Below are positions 1 to 56,500 of a stretch of DNA of 56,500 nt, in pieces (the stretch's first letter is position 1; each line of letters starts with the position of its first letter). Below the pieces are notes generated by a model. The model searched no databases and was not told the DNA's origin. It worked only from the letters and a program-made list of their open reading frames with translations. The position numbers were made by a program, and so were the translations under genes. The stretch comes from Glandiceps talaboti (taxonomy: Eukaryota; Hemichordata; Enteropneusta; Spengelidae), in NCBI RefSeq assembly GCF_964340395.1, contig NC_135560.1:22597675-22654174 (forward strand), written 5' to 3'.

Positions 1-963
1 AGTGTGACCCCATCCATGATTCGTTACGTTACCTGTCGTGTGTTCTGTCCTCTTACTTCTGCCAATTGTAATAATTAAGTTATTTTGTATGTCTTTAAAT
101 ATAGCCTTCTTCGTTTTAAATATTTTCCAACTCTTCTTACTTTGGCTACAGACAAATCATTTCCTTTGTTTGTACTTCAGTCTTTCAAATTAGTCAATGG
201 TATTGCTCTTGCGTATATAGAATAAGAGTGCGTTTCAGAGCTAATTTCATCAAATCGAGAATTTTCAAATTAAAACTTTTACCACATGCGAGTTTGTTCC
301 TGTCAAGACTTTTCCATATACACTCTTCACGCGAGTTTGTTCCTGGTCAATGTAAAACTAAACAAGCTTAGAATTGAAGGTTCACATACCCGTTTTCCAG
401 AAAGTCGATGATTTTTAATTTCTACTACCAACTTGTGCTTTTTGAAGTAATTGATAAAAAATATCAAGAAGAAATGAAAACCATTTTTTAATATGCATAG
501 CGACTTCTGAGACGTTTTCTCGTCTGTGAAATAAACTGATTGCAATGAAAATATCTATATACAGTTGTATGCCAGCAAATGGTCGCGTTTTTCTCTGAAA
601 TTATATTTACTGAAATTAGCTCTCTAATTTAATCTCTAATAATCCAGAATAAGGGCAAGCCCATTGCGCAAAATTCCAATCTATGAAAATAAATCTCCAA
701 CATTTATTTACTAACAGTCAAGCAATTCATATACGAATATAACTAACCATGATGATAGAAGAGGACGAACTTATATGTAAACGATCAACGTGCAAGTTTA
801 TAATCATGTAATGGTTAAAACGTTGTGCAATCTGAGATTATAGACATCAATTTGATTGGAAAATATGTGTCACTTAGGAAAACATTTTAAGAGAGAAAGC
901 GAAGTAAATCTCTGTAAGTGCATGTCACATATCGGTATTACACTGTATTTTTTCCTTCAACAG
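1..963 (+). other. Left edge, no feature recognised
   Basis: No coding exon with a good donor in the required phase was found. A 15-bp GCGAGTTTGTTCCTG doublet (289 and 332) is the only local repeat noticed. It may be intron or the 5' flank of the coiled-coil gene. Confidence 0.4.
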
Positions 964-46276
<45,313 letters not shown>

Positions 46277-48760
46277 TCAAAGATGAAGATTATACATCAA
46301 AACCTACCAGTCCCAAGATGGATGGCGGGCAAACAGAGAGAGAGAAGTCATAGTAACCATGATAGCATTTTTACATCTTTCTATTGGGTCAAAATAGAAG
46401 AAAGTCGTGCATGCCTGTAGTGTGTGCAGTGGAATTTATGGTGTCGACCATATACTGAAAATCTGGAAAGTTTCGCTAAAGAATATTTTTGCTTATTGCT
46501 GGACAACAAATATGAAAAAAATAAGAAGTGACTAAAATGCCTTCTTGTATATGAACACAATTTACCACTTTGGTAATTAGTGGGGGTTGCACAAAAATGA
46601 ATATAATCAGTATCAAGCAATAGACAAGACTATGTTGTATATAGATGCCCTGGACTACATTGTATATAGATACCCTGCTGATATCTTATTTTCTCTGTCT
46701 TCATATACAGTGATATTGCAATCTGACTGCAAATCGCAAAATTTTCTAGTAGCGAAAATATCTAGGTTTACAGTATGGAATGATTGTTATTTTGATGGCG
46801 AGTCTAGGGAGTGACATTCTATTTGTGGTAACAAGAAGCTACAGCATTATAATATATAACTATAGTTACCATGGTTACAAATTTAAATTGTTAAAAAAAA
46901 AAGAATGTGTCAAAACAGTATTGCACACAGAAGTCTTTAATTGTTCTGGTAATGGTTTCAATGTTAAGTGCCAAATGTACAAAGTGAGGAAATTTGAGCT
47001 AGGGCTTCCATGGACGTAGAAATTGAAGAAAAATGTTAATAAATTGTACAAATCAGAAAGTGTATAAAAATAAGATGATATATTGAAACAAGACTTTAAA
47101 TGTATTTACAAATAAGTCAGCTGTATAGAAATCAGTAACCATGACAACATGATTGACATGTAATTATACAATATAAGGTCAAAGTTCAAATATGTTAGTC
47201 ATAGATCAGTGAAACAAATATTAACATGTATTTGTGTTCTCTTTTTGTTATCATGTTTGTGTAACAATTTTTTTCTTTCAATTTGGTGATATATTGATGT
47301 TATAGATACAGACTAATCTCATATTTACTCCTATGTAAGTTATCAATATTTAACACATAAAGTTTACAATCTAACAAAGTATATTTTACTATTGCTAGAA
47401 ATATGAGTAGAAAAAGTATGAATTTCATCTCACTTTACATCAGAAATCATATACTCTGTATCATAGATATACAGTTAGTATTAAAAATATGTAGTGACAG
47501 AATTCTGGAAATAAGTCAAATTAATTGACAAATGTTACACTGGATTTTATGAAGTCAGGAAGGCACGTCAGATTATTGATAACAAATTATACCTAAATAT
47601 GTAACTGTGTCAATTTTGATATTAAAATGATTTAATTGGTGATTACAATAAACTATTTTCAGTCTAGAGGTCAAAGGTTATGTGAAAGAGTTTGTGAATG
47701 ATCATCAGAATATCTCAAATGGATCAATGGTACATTTTCTTTTGTTTCATATTTGAATATATTTGCATAAATTTACATGTGATTATATCGATGTATCAAT
47801 TACAATAACTATAGTAATAACTTTACCAGTAACCAAATTCATGCATGATCTACTCCACCACTTAATTGTGGTTGTGAATTATATACAATCAATTTACATT
47901 TCTATATAAAACCAATTTCTGTAATCAAGTTTGTCATTTTTGGTAAAACATTTCTATTTTTATATCATATATTTATTGTATGTTACAACTCATTGGATAT
48001 ATAATCTTTTTGGCAGTCTTCAATTATGTCAGTCACTTGTCATATTTAATAGGCTAGCAGGATGGTCAAAGTCTGGGCAGGAGCAATTTTCAGAATTCAC
48101 CACTGAGGGCAGTGTTTAAACCCATCAGGGAAATGGACAGCATTATTTGCATCACAAGATACTAACAACCATTTCATTATAAGTAGGATTGTCAATTTCA
48201 TTGAATTCAGGACTATATTACAGAGATCTATGCACAAGAAGCTGTCAGGTGGAACATTCATTATGAAGTATGGCTTTGTATTGATCTCTGCAAATATATC
48301 GATTTGCTAGCACCTGTGGTGTGGTGTGGGCATGGGGATAGATGAGTGGTATCGCCAGTGTAAGAATCAATGAAATATTTTATTGAAAGGGAAAGTTTTT
48401 TGTTCTGAAAGGAAAGAACAGTTTTTTTATTTGATTGAATGATTCACTATGAACCTCTTGCATAATTAACCTTTTATTGCTTTGACATATACAGTATACT
48501 AAATTCCAAATCAGGATAATACATTTAAACACTCAAGAGTTATTGGTGAAAAATAGGTTCTCTTTGGTAAAGAGATTTCTATAATTCCGTGATGTAATCT
48601 TATATATATATATACAACAATACCTACAAATATATTGCCAGTAGTTTATAGACAGTAATTCGTGAAGTTCAGAAGGTGAAACTGTACATTGATAACCTGC
48701 CATGTGTTTTCAATATGAATGATAAGTTGTACAGAAAATAAAGTCTAATTTGTAAGATTG
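46277..48760 (+). other. Probable 3' UTR of the coiled-coil gene
   Basis: This AT-rich, non-coding stretch runs from the stop to the first good poly(A) site. A weaker AATAAA at 47647-47652 could end a shorter transcript. The part at 46582-46740 is a diverged copy of intron sequence at 45570-45840. Confidence 0.45.
48737..48742 (+). terminator. Poly(A) signal AATAAA
   Basis: A canonical AATAAA is followed 30-60 nt downstream by a GT/T-rich stretch (48771-48800), the usual downstream element. It suits the end of the plus-strand gene. Confidence 0.5.
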
Positions 48761-49616
48761 AATATAAATAGTCTCTGTGTTGTCTTTTTCTTCTCTGTAT
48801 CTTGGAAAATGACTAAGATATGTCGTGTCATTCTGGCCTCTGATGTGTGAGGGCGCCCCGTCATGGCCTACCTTACAGACTACTCAGACAAGAAAGTGGT
48901 TTCAATTTCAAAATACAATGGTCATTAATACCCAGACTCCAGGTACTCACACAGCATGGGGTTTCTGTTATTATTACTTATGTTTATCTGAAACAAGCAA
49001 ATCATATTGTGTGATCACATTATTTAGTGTGCAATGAATGTATATAGGTATGCAATAATGTTTTTGGTATTGCACTGCAGTGTTAATACCATTAGTGTGT
49101 GCATGCATCGGTGAAAGTAATCATTGGTACATAATGTAATACATTTAGTAATAAAGAGGCCATTGCTCTGATCATCATCATCATCATCATCAATATAAAG
49201 TGAAAGTAACCAAAAAACAAGAGAAAAAGGAGGAATACTTTAGTAATAGTTAAAATTCCATTTATTTACACCAATTTGTAAGAAGTTTGAAAGTACATCA
49301 ACTTGTCCACTCTCTTGTTATATTCCCATTTTTAGTTATTTACAGTGTTTGATGGCCATTTTGAATTTCAGTATAAAAAGTTACAGCAGTAAATGGAGGA
49401 TTCTTTCTCCATAAAGTTTTTTTCTGCTTTGTAAGAGGTACAAAATATGACACTGCAAAGTATTCACAATATCTTTCAACATTTTCTTCTTATCATAACT
49501 GATGTTATGGCTTATTATTTGTTCAACATCTCTTTCCAAAATTCCTGCTTTGTGCACAGCAACCACTGCCATCATCAAAATTAAGGTAATATAAACTTAG
49601 TCATTAGGTAGTAAAA

Positions 49617-50249
49617 GTTGAGATTTCAAATTCACCCCCAACAACTTATAACAGTGACAACTAAGGTTTCAGTTTCCTAAGATAGACACAAACTAAAACT
49701 ATTGTTGTGACATGTTTACTTGGACTCGCATCATGGTGGGGTTTCTAATGACTTCCACCATCTTGCAGTATGTTTTTCAGACATCCAGTGGTTACACTAT
49801 CTTGATTAGGCCCAGGAAAAATTGTTCGGTTCTGGTTACCCAACCCCACCTAGTTTTTACGCCTACCCTAAACTTTTTTCATATATTCAAGAAAAAAATA
49901 ATAAAATTGCAAAAATTGTAGTAGATGCAAAAACTGACATCAACTTAAAAAGACAATATAAAACTGTTCTTCCAATCTGTAATGGCTGTACATCTGATAG
50001 GAAGAAACCAATAACACAGAGACCATAAAAGAAAACAATGGAAAACAAAACTACCTGAACTAGACACTCACATATGGAAAAATATTACATCAAAAAAAAA
50101 ATCAGAACAACACAATTTTTTTTAGGCCTTATACAGGTCGATTATATCTGAACAACAAAGGCACTGTTGCCATGGCACCCACTTGTGTAATGTATCACAC
50201 CAAACAATATTAGTTTTAGTTTGTGTCTATCTTGGGCTGAAATCTCAAC
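49617..50249. mobile_element. Foldback element, ~630 bp
   Basis: The outer ends pair as GTTGAGATTTCA and TGAAATCTCAAC. The inner arms pair perfectly as AGATAGACACAAACTAAAAC (49680-49699) and its inverse (50213-50232). The left arm has about 50 extra bases between outer and inner parts. No coding capacity was seen. Confidence 0.65.
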
Positions 50250-50494
50250 TGCCACTGTAGTATTTTGACACTGACATCATAAATTTACATAACAATAGAA
50301 AACAAAATATTCCATTCCAGTTGAATATTCAAGAAAATAACAATGACACTAGTCTACATTATTTAACATTTACATCTTGTGTATTATTGTACATGACTAA
50401 TGGTGTCACAAATACATACTTGTACTGTTTTGTTTGCCACCCAAAAAGGAAGAGTCTGTATTACTCTAGTTTTAGAGTGAATTTTGCATTACAT

Positions 50495-50785
50495 TTAAAG
50501 TTACCATATGGATGAGAAATGGGTATTTATTTTGGATATATAATTTTAAAAAATACCTTCTTTTTTAGTGTTTTCTTACTTGAATAACTAATGTGAAACA
50601 ACATAGACCACATATGGGTTTGTAACTCAAGGACAACATTTGTTTGTAAAAAAGTTTATTATTGTATATACAGGAAGTGATTTGTAAACAAATTTTAATT
50701 TTCTACACATTTTGTAGTTTTTCCCAATTATTGAGTTACAAACATAGACTCATTCTATCTTGCTTTACACTGTTTTTTAAAGAAG
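50495..50785. mobile_element. Foldback MITE, copy 2, right end lost
   Basis: It begins TTAAAGTTACCATATGGATG and follows copy 1 through GGGTATTTATTTTGGAT, GTGAAACAACATA, ACACATTTTGTAG and GAGTTACAAACATAGACT. It then diverges before a right TIR appears. Confidence 0.65.
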
Positions 50786-52944
50786 TAAAACACGGGTTAA
50801 ATATTATTTAGAATCTGGGTAATCAAGAGAACTGTTGGCAGTAAGACAATGTGTATCTTATACCATGTCTTCCAATTAGTACTGTTGGGATATTACTCTT
50901 ACCTTCTATGTTGGCAGACACTATTTTGCCACGACAAAAGTTCTACATATTGGGATAGATTAGATATTGTAGTCTGACTGTAATTGTAAAAAACCTGATT
51001 AAAATACAGACTGTCTCTTATCACTTAACCACAAACTGCAGTACTGATAGTGCTTAACTAACTGAATGATACAAAATATACACACAAACAAGATACAAGT
51101 CAAAATAATACACTCAAGAAAAAGTACAAACTGAAACCGAATATGACAATATGCAAAATAGGTGTACATGTATCTCTAGGCACAACGTAGAGAGCTGAAT
51201 CTTGTATTAATTTGGGAAATTGTGTGGATGGACACAGATAGCTTGGCTATCAGGATCCTACTGAAATATACAGATTTCACATACTTCAATAGTTGAAATA
51301 AACCTGGTAAAGATTTAGAAACCAATCGTAGTAATCCATCAACTTTATTTTTTTCAGTTCAATTTAAAAGAACTGTAAGTGTAATTTATTAGTAGTACTG
51401 TATTTTGAACTTCATTATTTCAGTGCTTCCTTGTATACACATCATTGTCTGGGATTTTTAGCCTAGTTTGCAACACTTCTGAAGTCTATCAGCTGTTACA
51501 TTTAACAACTGAAAATAACAGGTTAAAAAAGGTTAAATGAATAGGATATGGTCTCAGTGTCACACTATACCCACATTGTCTGTACTGTTACATTGAAAAG
51601 TCACTTGAATAAAATATCATTCTAAATATTCTGAAAGTTTTTAGAAACTAAACTAGTATCGTGTGTGATATCATAGTGCTATGAAGAATTGTGAATTCAA
51701 ATAAGTGATTGACGATTTATAATTTTGACTGACCGTTGCGCATACATTAGCACCATTGAAGAATAATACTCAAACTATTAAGGGATCCACATGACTTTGA
51801 AGAAGTTTTTGTCATTTTGTCATTGTCAGTTGACAAAGGTGTTTTTGTTTGTTTTTACTATTGGAAAAACAGAATAGTGAACTCTTCTTCACCTACTGAG
51901 GACATGACTATTAAGTCACAAACATATTTATTGAGAAAAAGAAGAAAAAACCCACAAAACATTGGAAAAAAATATCTACATTCATTGCCAGGGATTTGCA
52001 CATGTTATATTATGTACTGGTAGATATGGCAGTAATAGTTTAATACAATGGAAGACACAACTTGTCATATCAGTTTTCCACCCTGTTCTGACAAATACAA
52101 AATGTACTTCATGGTATGTTTTGTGGTTAGATCTCAATTATGCAAATTATTCAAAATCCAAGGTACCAGTACTTGGAAGTTTACACTTTCCATTTTTTTT
52201 TTTGGTTTTAATTTGTTTTTAAACTTATCTAATCTTATTAGAAAATAGTGTATTAAAGCCATATAATATACACTGCAGAAACTAGATATACACAAATACG
52301 CACACATATATACATACAAAGCTATTCAAGTAGAAGGAAAAAAAACTGACTTTAAAACATACTTTAAAATACAGGTTGTCGTCTTTTCTCTTATGTACAA
52401 ATTTGATTTCATTAGAAAACAGACATCAAGTTGTAAATATCAATTTTGTAATTGATGTTTTCATAAATTGAAGTTTGTTTAAAATAGTATTTTTTGGCAA
52501 GACAGAGAAGAATACAAGTGGTTGAACCTGTCACATTCATGTAACATAATTAGTATTCAGTGTTACTGACTGGTAACATTTCTAACTAATGTGTATATAA
52601 TATGAAATACAAGAGGATTTCTTTGACTCTCTCAATGGTTAGAGGAACTTGACCCAAGCTGAATATGAAAAAGGCACGATGTAGATATATGATTCTATAC
52701 ACTGCATTGTGTTTGTGTTGCTTTGATTCTATATACTGCATTGTGTGTGTTTTGTTTTACCATGTTTAAAGACCAGACATGCTAACCTTTCTGTGTTAAA
52801 TTGTAACTTCTCTTATATAAACAAAGATTGTAATTATCATTCCTACAATATACTACATATACTTTGGTTTCACTGATATGTAACCATTTAATCAAAGGTG
52901 TCAATCATTAATCCACATACATGTCACTCTTGTCCTAATGAAGT

Positions 52945-53285
52945 CAATCAATCAATCAATTAACAAATTGATAAATCAATGAATCATCCAATCAATCAAG
53001 CACTTGACAAATCCAATCTAACTAATCAACAAATCAGTCAAATGATCAATCAATTACCATTGAATCAGCCAACCGACCAACCAACCTACCTACCAACCAA
53101 CCAACCTACCAACCAACCTACCAACCACTCATACACTTACCTATAAACAAATAACCATCACACCAACAATACGACTGACCAACCGACTGACTTACTTATG
53201 AACTGATTGACTGACCAACCAACCGACCGACCGAACCTACCTACCAACCAACCAACCAACCAACCAACCAACCAGCCAACCAATC
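52945..53285. repeat. CAAT / CCAAC / ACCA tetranucleotide-rich tract
   Basis: (CAAT)n passes into (CCAA)n and related motifs, with the purest (CCAA)n run at 53245-53284. It lies just downstream of the MFS stop on the minus strand, so it is probably in its 3' UTR. Confidence 0.85.
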
Positions 53286-53402
53286 ATTACTCTGATAACC
53301 AAACGACTGACAAACCAGCCATCAGCCTATCCAGCCAACCACTAACAGAAATAAAACTTGAATGTGTTACCATGACTACACTATCCTGTCTCCCCCCTAA
53401 TA

Positions 53403-53663
53403 TCACGAACTATATGATTTACTTCTATTCGCCAAAGAAAACGTTTCTGATTCTAGAGAAGTAGTACTGGCCTCTAACTCAGCTGTATCAAAATGTAGAT
53501 AACTAACACTTTGGTTTTCAATTTGCTTTTTAATTAAAATTCCTACTATAGTGAATAGTACTGCTGATAATCCATAGCAGGTTGGGAGTATAATCAATAA
53601 AACTTCACCAACTTTGACATCACAGTTATCATCTGGATGCATTAGGTGTAGTATTAGAGGAAC
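53403..53663 (-). CDS. MFS transporter last exon (TM12 and tail)
   Basis: The exon is 261 nt, from acceptor CCCCCTAG. It starts VPLILHLMHPDDNC, has a long hydrophobic helix (EVLLIILPTCYGLSAVLF), then a soluble tail and TGA. Confidence 0.87.
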   Translation of the reverse strand, partial: VPLILHLMHPDDNCDVKVGEVLLIILPTCYGLSAVLFTIVGILIKKQIENQSVSYLHFDTAELEASTTSLESETFSLANRSKSYSS

Positions 53664-55197
53664 CTAGGGGGAAAAAGAATGAAACAGTTAAAGAAAAATG
53701 ATGAATGAATGAATGAATGAATGAATGAATGAATGAATGAATGAATGAATGAATGAATGAATGAACAATTCAAAATGTACTAATTAATGTCATAATTGTT
53801 AGGAACAGTATATTTCTAAAAGGAAAATAATTACTAGGAACAAAAAGGAAAATAATTGTTAGGAACAGTGTATTTCAGAAAGAAGAGTACTAGAAATGAT
53901 ATATTCTTAGAACTAACCACGGCTATTAAAACAATTTCAAAATGAATTTCACTAATATAGATTAATTAGGAAGTCCTGCCTTACCAAAAGCGGACCTAGT
54001 ATACCACCGATCACTGTATTAATAACAATGTATGTTGCTGATGCCGTAGCTCTGATGTCTGGCACTGTTAGGTCCTAGGTAATAAACAAAGCATTGAACA
54101 CATGATTTTCATCATATACTTAGCTGTATGATGGGAAATGCTGACACAATTACAACATGTTTGGTTCTGATCACCAAATAGTACATATCAATTTGCTTTG
54201 CTTGTTAGGTATTTCTTGAAAAATATTGCGAGGTAAATAAGATGATGAGGAATTTATACGACAAGAATGTAATGTCACGATGATATCAATATATTACAAT
54301 GGAAAAGAATATCACCAGCCACTAAATCACTAAAACTTGTAACACCAAGGATGAATTTATAGCATTCATAAAAAAGTACACTGTTGTTTGTAGCTATACT
54401 GTATTTTCTTATCGTTCATAGAATTTATCAGCTTATCTTTACCTGTACTATTGCTGCACAAACTCCAATCCATGTTTCTGAGACAAGATAAGAAAAAAAG
54501 AACAACAAAAAAGACTGTTCAAAATCCTCTACCAAGAAGACACCGGCTATCAATGGTGTGGCTAATACATGACTTATTCCGATCACGTATGTCTTGGCTT
54601 GCTTCTTGTTTACAGATACTCTGTAAAAATAAAAATAAAAATAAAAATGTATGTCTTAGTGTAGTTAGAGTTTGTTCTGTAAGTTTAATATAGTCTATGA
54701 GTGAATGTAACATTTTTGGGTAGGGTTAGGGGTTCAGAGGTCACATTTCACTAAAATATTTAGGAAGAAGTAAAGAAATACATGTATAAATGAATTAATG
54801 CATAAATGAATGAATGAATGAATGAACAAACAGTCTGCCACGATTCTCAAACAAAAATATGAATGAATGAACGAATGATCGAATGAACAAATAGTCTACC
54901 ACAAGTCTCAAACAAAAACATTAAGCATTGAACTGATCAAAAGAGAAGGTAAAACATTTATCAATGTATTGAATCTTACCTATCTGCTATGATTGCTCCT
55001 CCAAGGTTACCAAGACAACCAGCAACAAAGACAATAGAAGCTAAGCGTACATTGTATATACCTGGGGTTAGTGTATGATACCTTGCATAGTAAGTAGGTA
55101 ACCATGTTATCAATGCATGTGATCCTGTCAACCGTACTGATGATGCCAAACATATCACAACGTATGGTTTACACTTCAACAACTGTAATGCTGTCTC
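53403..55197 (-). CDS. MFS transporter, spinster-like, C-terminal part
   Basis: Four minus-strand exons join in frame to give 248 residues up to the TGA at 53403-53405. They cover about six membrane segments, corresponding to TM7-12 of a 12-TM major facilitator. A motif-A-like GGAIIADR follows the second of these segments. The conserved core near TM10-11 (ETWIGVCAAIVQ, then DLTVPDIRATASATY) resembles the VPxxxRATA-type loop of MFS carriers related to spinster and organic-anion permeases. The substrate cannot be read from this. The C-terminal tail is Ser-rich (SSYS-type end) and likely cytoplasmic. The first half of the gene lies beyond the right edge. The gene converges on the coiled-coil gene. 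Confidence 0.85.
53700..53764. repeat. (GAAT)n microsatellite
   Basis: About 16 units of ATGA lie in the intron between the last two MFS exons. Similar shorter tracts are at 54797-54823 and 54860-54895. Confidence 0.95.
53985..54074 (-). CDS. MFS transporter exon (TM11)
   Basis: The exon is 90 nt (30 codons), phase 0 to 0, from acceptor ACCTAG to donor GTAAGG. It encodes DLTVPDIRATASATYIVINT followed by a Gly-rich helix, the typical loop 10-11 and TM11 of the fold. Confidence 0.87.
54443..54620 (-). CDS. MFS transporter exon (TM9-10)
   Basis: The exon is 178 nt, from acceptor TTTTACAG to donor GTAAAG. It completes an Arg codon and ends in phase 0. It encodes segments around YVIGISHVLATPLIAGVFLV and LLFFFSYLVSETWIGVCAAI. 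Confidence 0.85.
54980..55197 (-). CDS. MFS transporter exon (TM7-8)
   Basis: The exon is 218 nt, from acceptor GTTTTCAG to donor GTAAGA (minus strand), phase 0 in and 2 out. It encodes two hydrophobic segments, around ICLASSVRLTGSHALITWL and RLASIVFVAGCLGNLGGAII, then ADR. Two decayed copies of its 5' edge lie upstream in the intron. Confidence 0.87.
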
Positions 55198-55204
55198 CTG
55201 AAAA

Positions 55205-55470
55205 CAAAGGATTTGTTGACATTGTTAGGTTTCTAAAATTATGCAGGAGTTATACATTTCTGGAACATGTATGGTCTGTTTGGTTTACACTTCAACTGTA
55301 ATGCTGTCTCCTGAAAACAAAGGATTTGTTGATATTGTTAGGTTTCTAAAATTATCATGGAGTTATACATTTAAAGGAACATGTATGGTCTGTTTGTTTT
55401 TTGTTTACTTTTTATGCTTTACACTTCAACTGTAATGCTGTCTCCTGAAAATGAAGGATTTGTTGTTTAA
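55205..55470 (-). repeat. Tandem copies of the MFS exon 5' edge and intron
   Basis: The acceptor GTTTTCAG and first ~30 nt of the MFS exon at 55197 recur at 55310 and 55444 (spacings 113 and 134), with GTTAGGTTTCTAAAATTAT intron sequence. Both upstream copies lack one 3-nt TTG, which would keep frame, but they have no donor. Confidence 0.8.
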
Positions 55471-55655
55471 CTTGATATCATTAGGACTATGCAGTATTCA
55501 TACATTTAAAGGGACATAGTTTTTGTTGGTTAATTGATTTCATATTGAAATATTCTCAGATGGTTCCAAGTCCTAAAATACTGCATCATCTCCAACAACT
55601 GGTAGATCTCTCACTAGGAATTCAGATAAAGAAATAACCAGATTTAAACTGAATG

Positions 55656-56463
55656 CCTCCCGTAAGGGAATCACTAATTATGCAAATAACTCATTAAACT
55701 AAAAAAAACTATGGTAACAGGTTTTGTTTTTGGACAAGTGTGCTTTCTTAGGTTAATGTATATGCCAAATTATACGGAATTTGAAGATTGCATGATACTG
55801 CTTAATTACTGAATATTGTTCATTATTCAAAATACTCATTAAAGGTAAAAGTTGTAGGAACAAACTTCATAGGACAGGTGCGCATTATTATGGTTGATAT
55901 ATGTATCACATTATACGAAATTTGAAGCTTGCATCTTTAAGGTACAACCTAGTTACCTCAAATAATCAATTATGTAAATTTTTCCATTAAAACTGACTAA
56001 GCGATATCAAATATTTTATAGGACATATCCGCTTTGTTATGGTTAACGTATGTACTAAATTATATTGAAATTCAAGTATGCAGTATAGCCTAATTACCAA
56101 AAATAATTAATCATGCAAATTATTCGTTAACGCTGTGAGGTACATCACCAAATTTTATAGGACAAATGTATGTTGTTATGTTTAACAAATATACTAAATT
56201 ATTTTGAAATTGACGTATGCAGTCTTAAGATATTGCTTAATTAGTTGATTTCATTAATATGCAAATTTCTCTAATTAAACATTAACAGATCTGGCTCAAA
56301 ACCTAATCAGGTCTAGCCATCACCCTAAAGATTATATATTCCAAATTTCATTATAATTGAGCCAGCCGATTTTTAGCAAATGATGACACAGACAGACAGA
56401 CAGACAGACAGACACACAGACAGACATTCCCCTTTTAATACCTCCCGTACCCTTACGGGAGGT
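55656..56463. mobile_element. Helentron/pearl-like non-autonomous element with tandem repeats
   Basis: The 5' end CCTCCCGTAAGGG is the inverse of CCCTTACGGGAGG at the 3' end. The 3' end is itself a hairpin (ACCTCCCGTA, loop CCCT, TACGGGAGGT, 56440-56463). Between them are about four or five degenerate units of roughly 150 bp, each with TATGCAAAT, a TTTATAGGACA-type block, GTTATGGTTAA and a CTAAATTATA..GAAATT block. A (GACA)n tract at 56385-56426 precedes the hairpin. This layout resembles bivalve pearl elements and Helentron-associated elements. Confidence 0.6.
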
Positions 56464-56500
56464 AAAAATGACATTATGACGTAAAACTTTGGGAAATTTA

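Larger units (their letters stand above)
48761..53402. other. Space between convergent genes
   Basis: It includes an (ATC)n tract near 49171, a foldback element, MITE copy 2, a 33-bp doublet at about 52685-52755 and tetranucleotide tracts. Part of it must be the 3' UTR of the MFS gene on the minus strand. Minus-strand AATAAA motifs exist (for example 51344-51349 and 51927-51932), but I cannot choose one. Confidence 0.5.

Noticed and set aside
53207-53464. Pro/Thr/Asn-rich frame on the plus strand
   Set aside because: It comes from the (CCAA)n tract opposite the end of the MFS gene.

Overview
The window is AT-rich nuclear DNA from a eukaryote. It shows GT-AG introns with polypyrimidine tracts, a gene split into about 30 short exons, an APE-type non-LTR retrotransposon, several foldback MITE-like elements and many short tandem repeats. 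The exon sizes and the types of LINE, foldback and minisatellite-bearing repeat suggest a marine invertebrate animal (hemichordate, cephalochordate or mollusc-like). I cannot name a species. There is no sign of a prokaryotic operon, and I recognised no tRNA, rRNA or CRISPR array.

Region 1 (about 1-48.8 kb, + strand) holds one large gene. Thirty exons, rebuilt from splice sites and matching phases, give one continuous reading frame of 1561 residues from 964 to the TAA at 46274-46276. The 5' end is uncertain. The product has a Ser/Thr/Pro-rich, probably disordered head of about 260 residues. A long coiled-coil rod follows, containing eight back-to-back 21-residue repeats in one large exon. After the rod come a polar linker with RSKS/RRSS-type sites and a His-rich stretch, a short second coil and a non-coil tail. 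I do not recognise the family. A good poly(A) signal lies at 48737-48742.

Region 2 (inside that gene) is the set of introns, which carry mobile DNA. A nearly complete LINE (17461-21422) sits in intron 9 in the sense direction, with one in-frame TGA just upstream of its endonuclease domain. A 5'-truncated antisense LINE (41021-41901) sits in intron 25 between perfect 17-bp target-site duplications. Foldback elements lie at 2193-2325, 25125-25583, 29449-29766 and 30831-31177.

Region 3 (48.8-53.4 kb) is the space between the two convergent genes. It holds a 0.6-kb foldback element, a second copy of the 30.8-kb element and tetranucleotide tracts.

Region 4 (53403 to beyond 55197, - strand) contains the last four recognised coding exons of a major facilitator superfamily transporter, spinster-like by general appearance, covering roughly the last six membrane segments. 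Its 5' part lies beyond the window. Between its most upstream visible exon and the window end is a Helentron/pearl-like non-autonomous element with degenerate ~150-bp tandem repeats, a (GACA)n tract and a terminal hairpin.

The most unusual theme is that three exons in two genes each have extra, decayed tandem copies of one exon edge together with adjoining intron.
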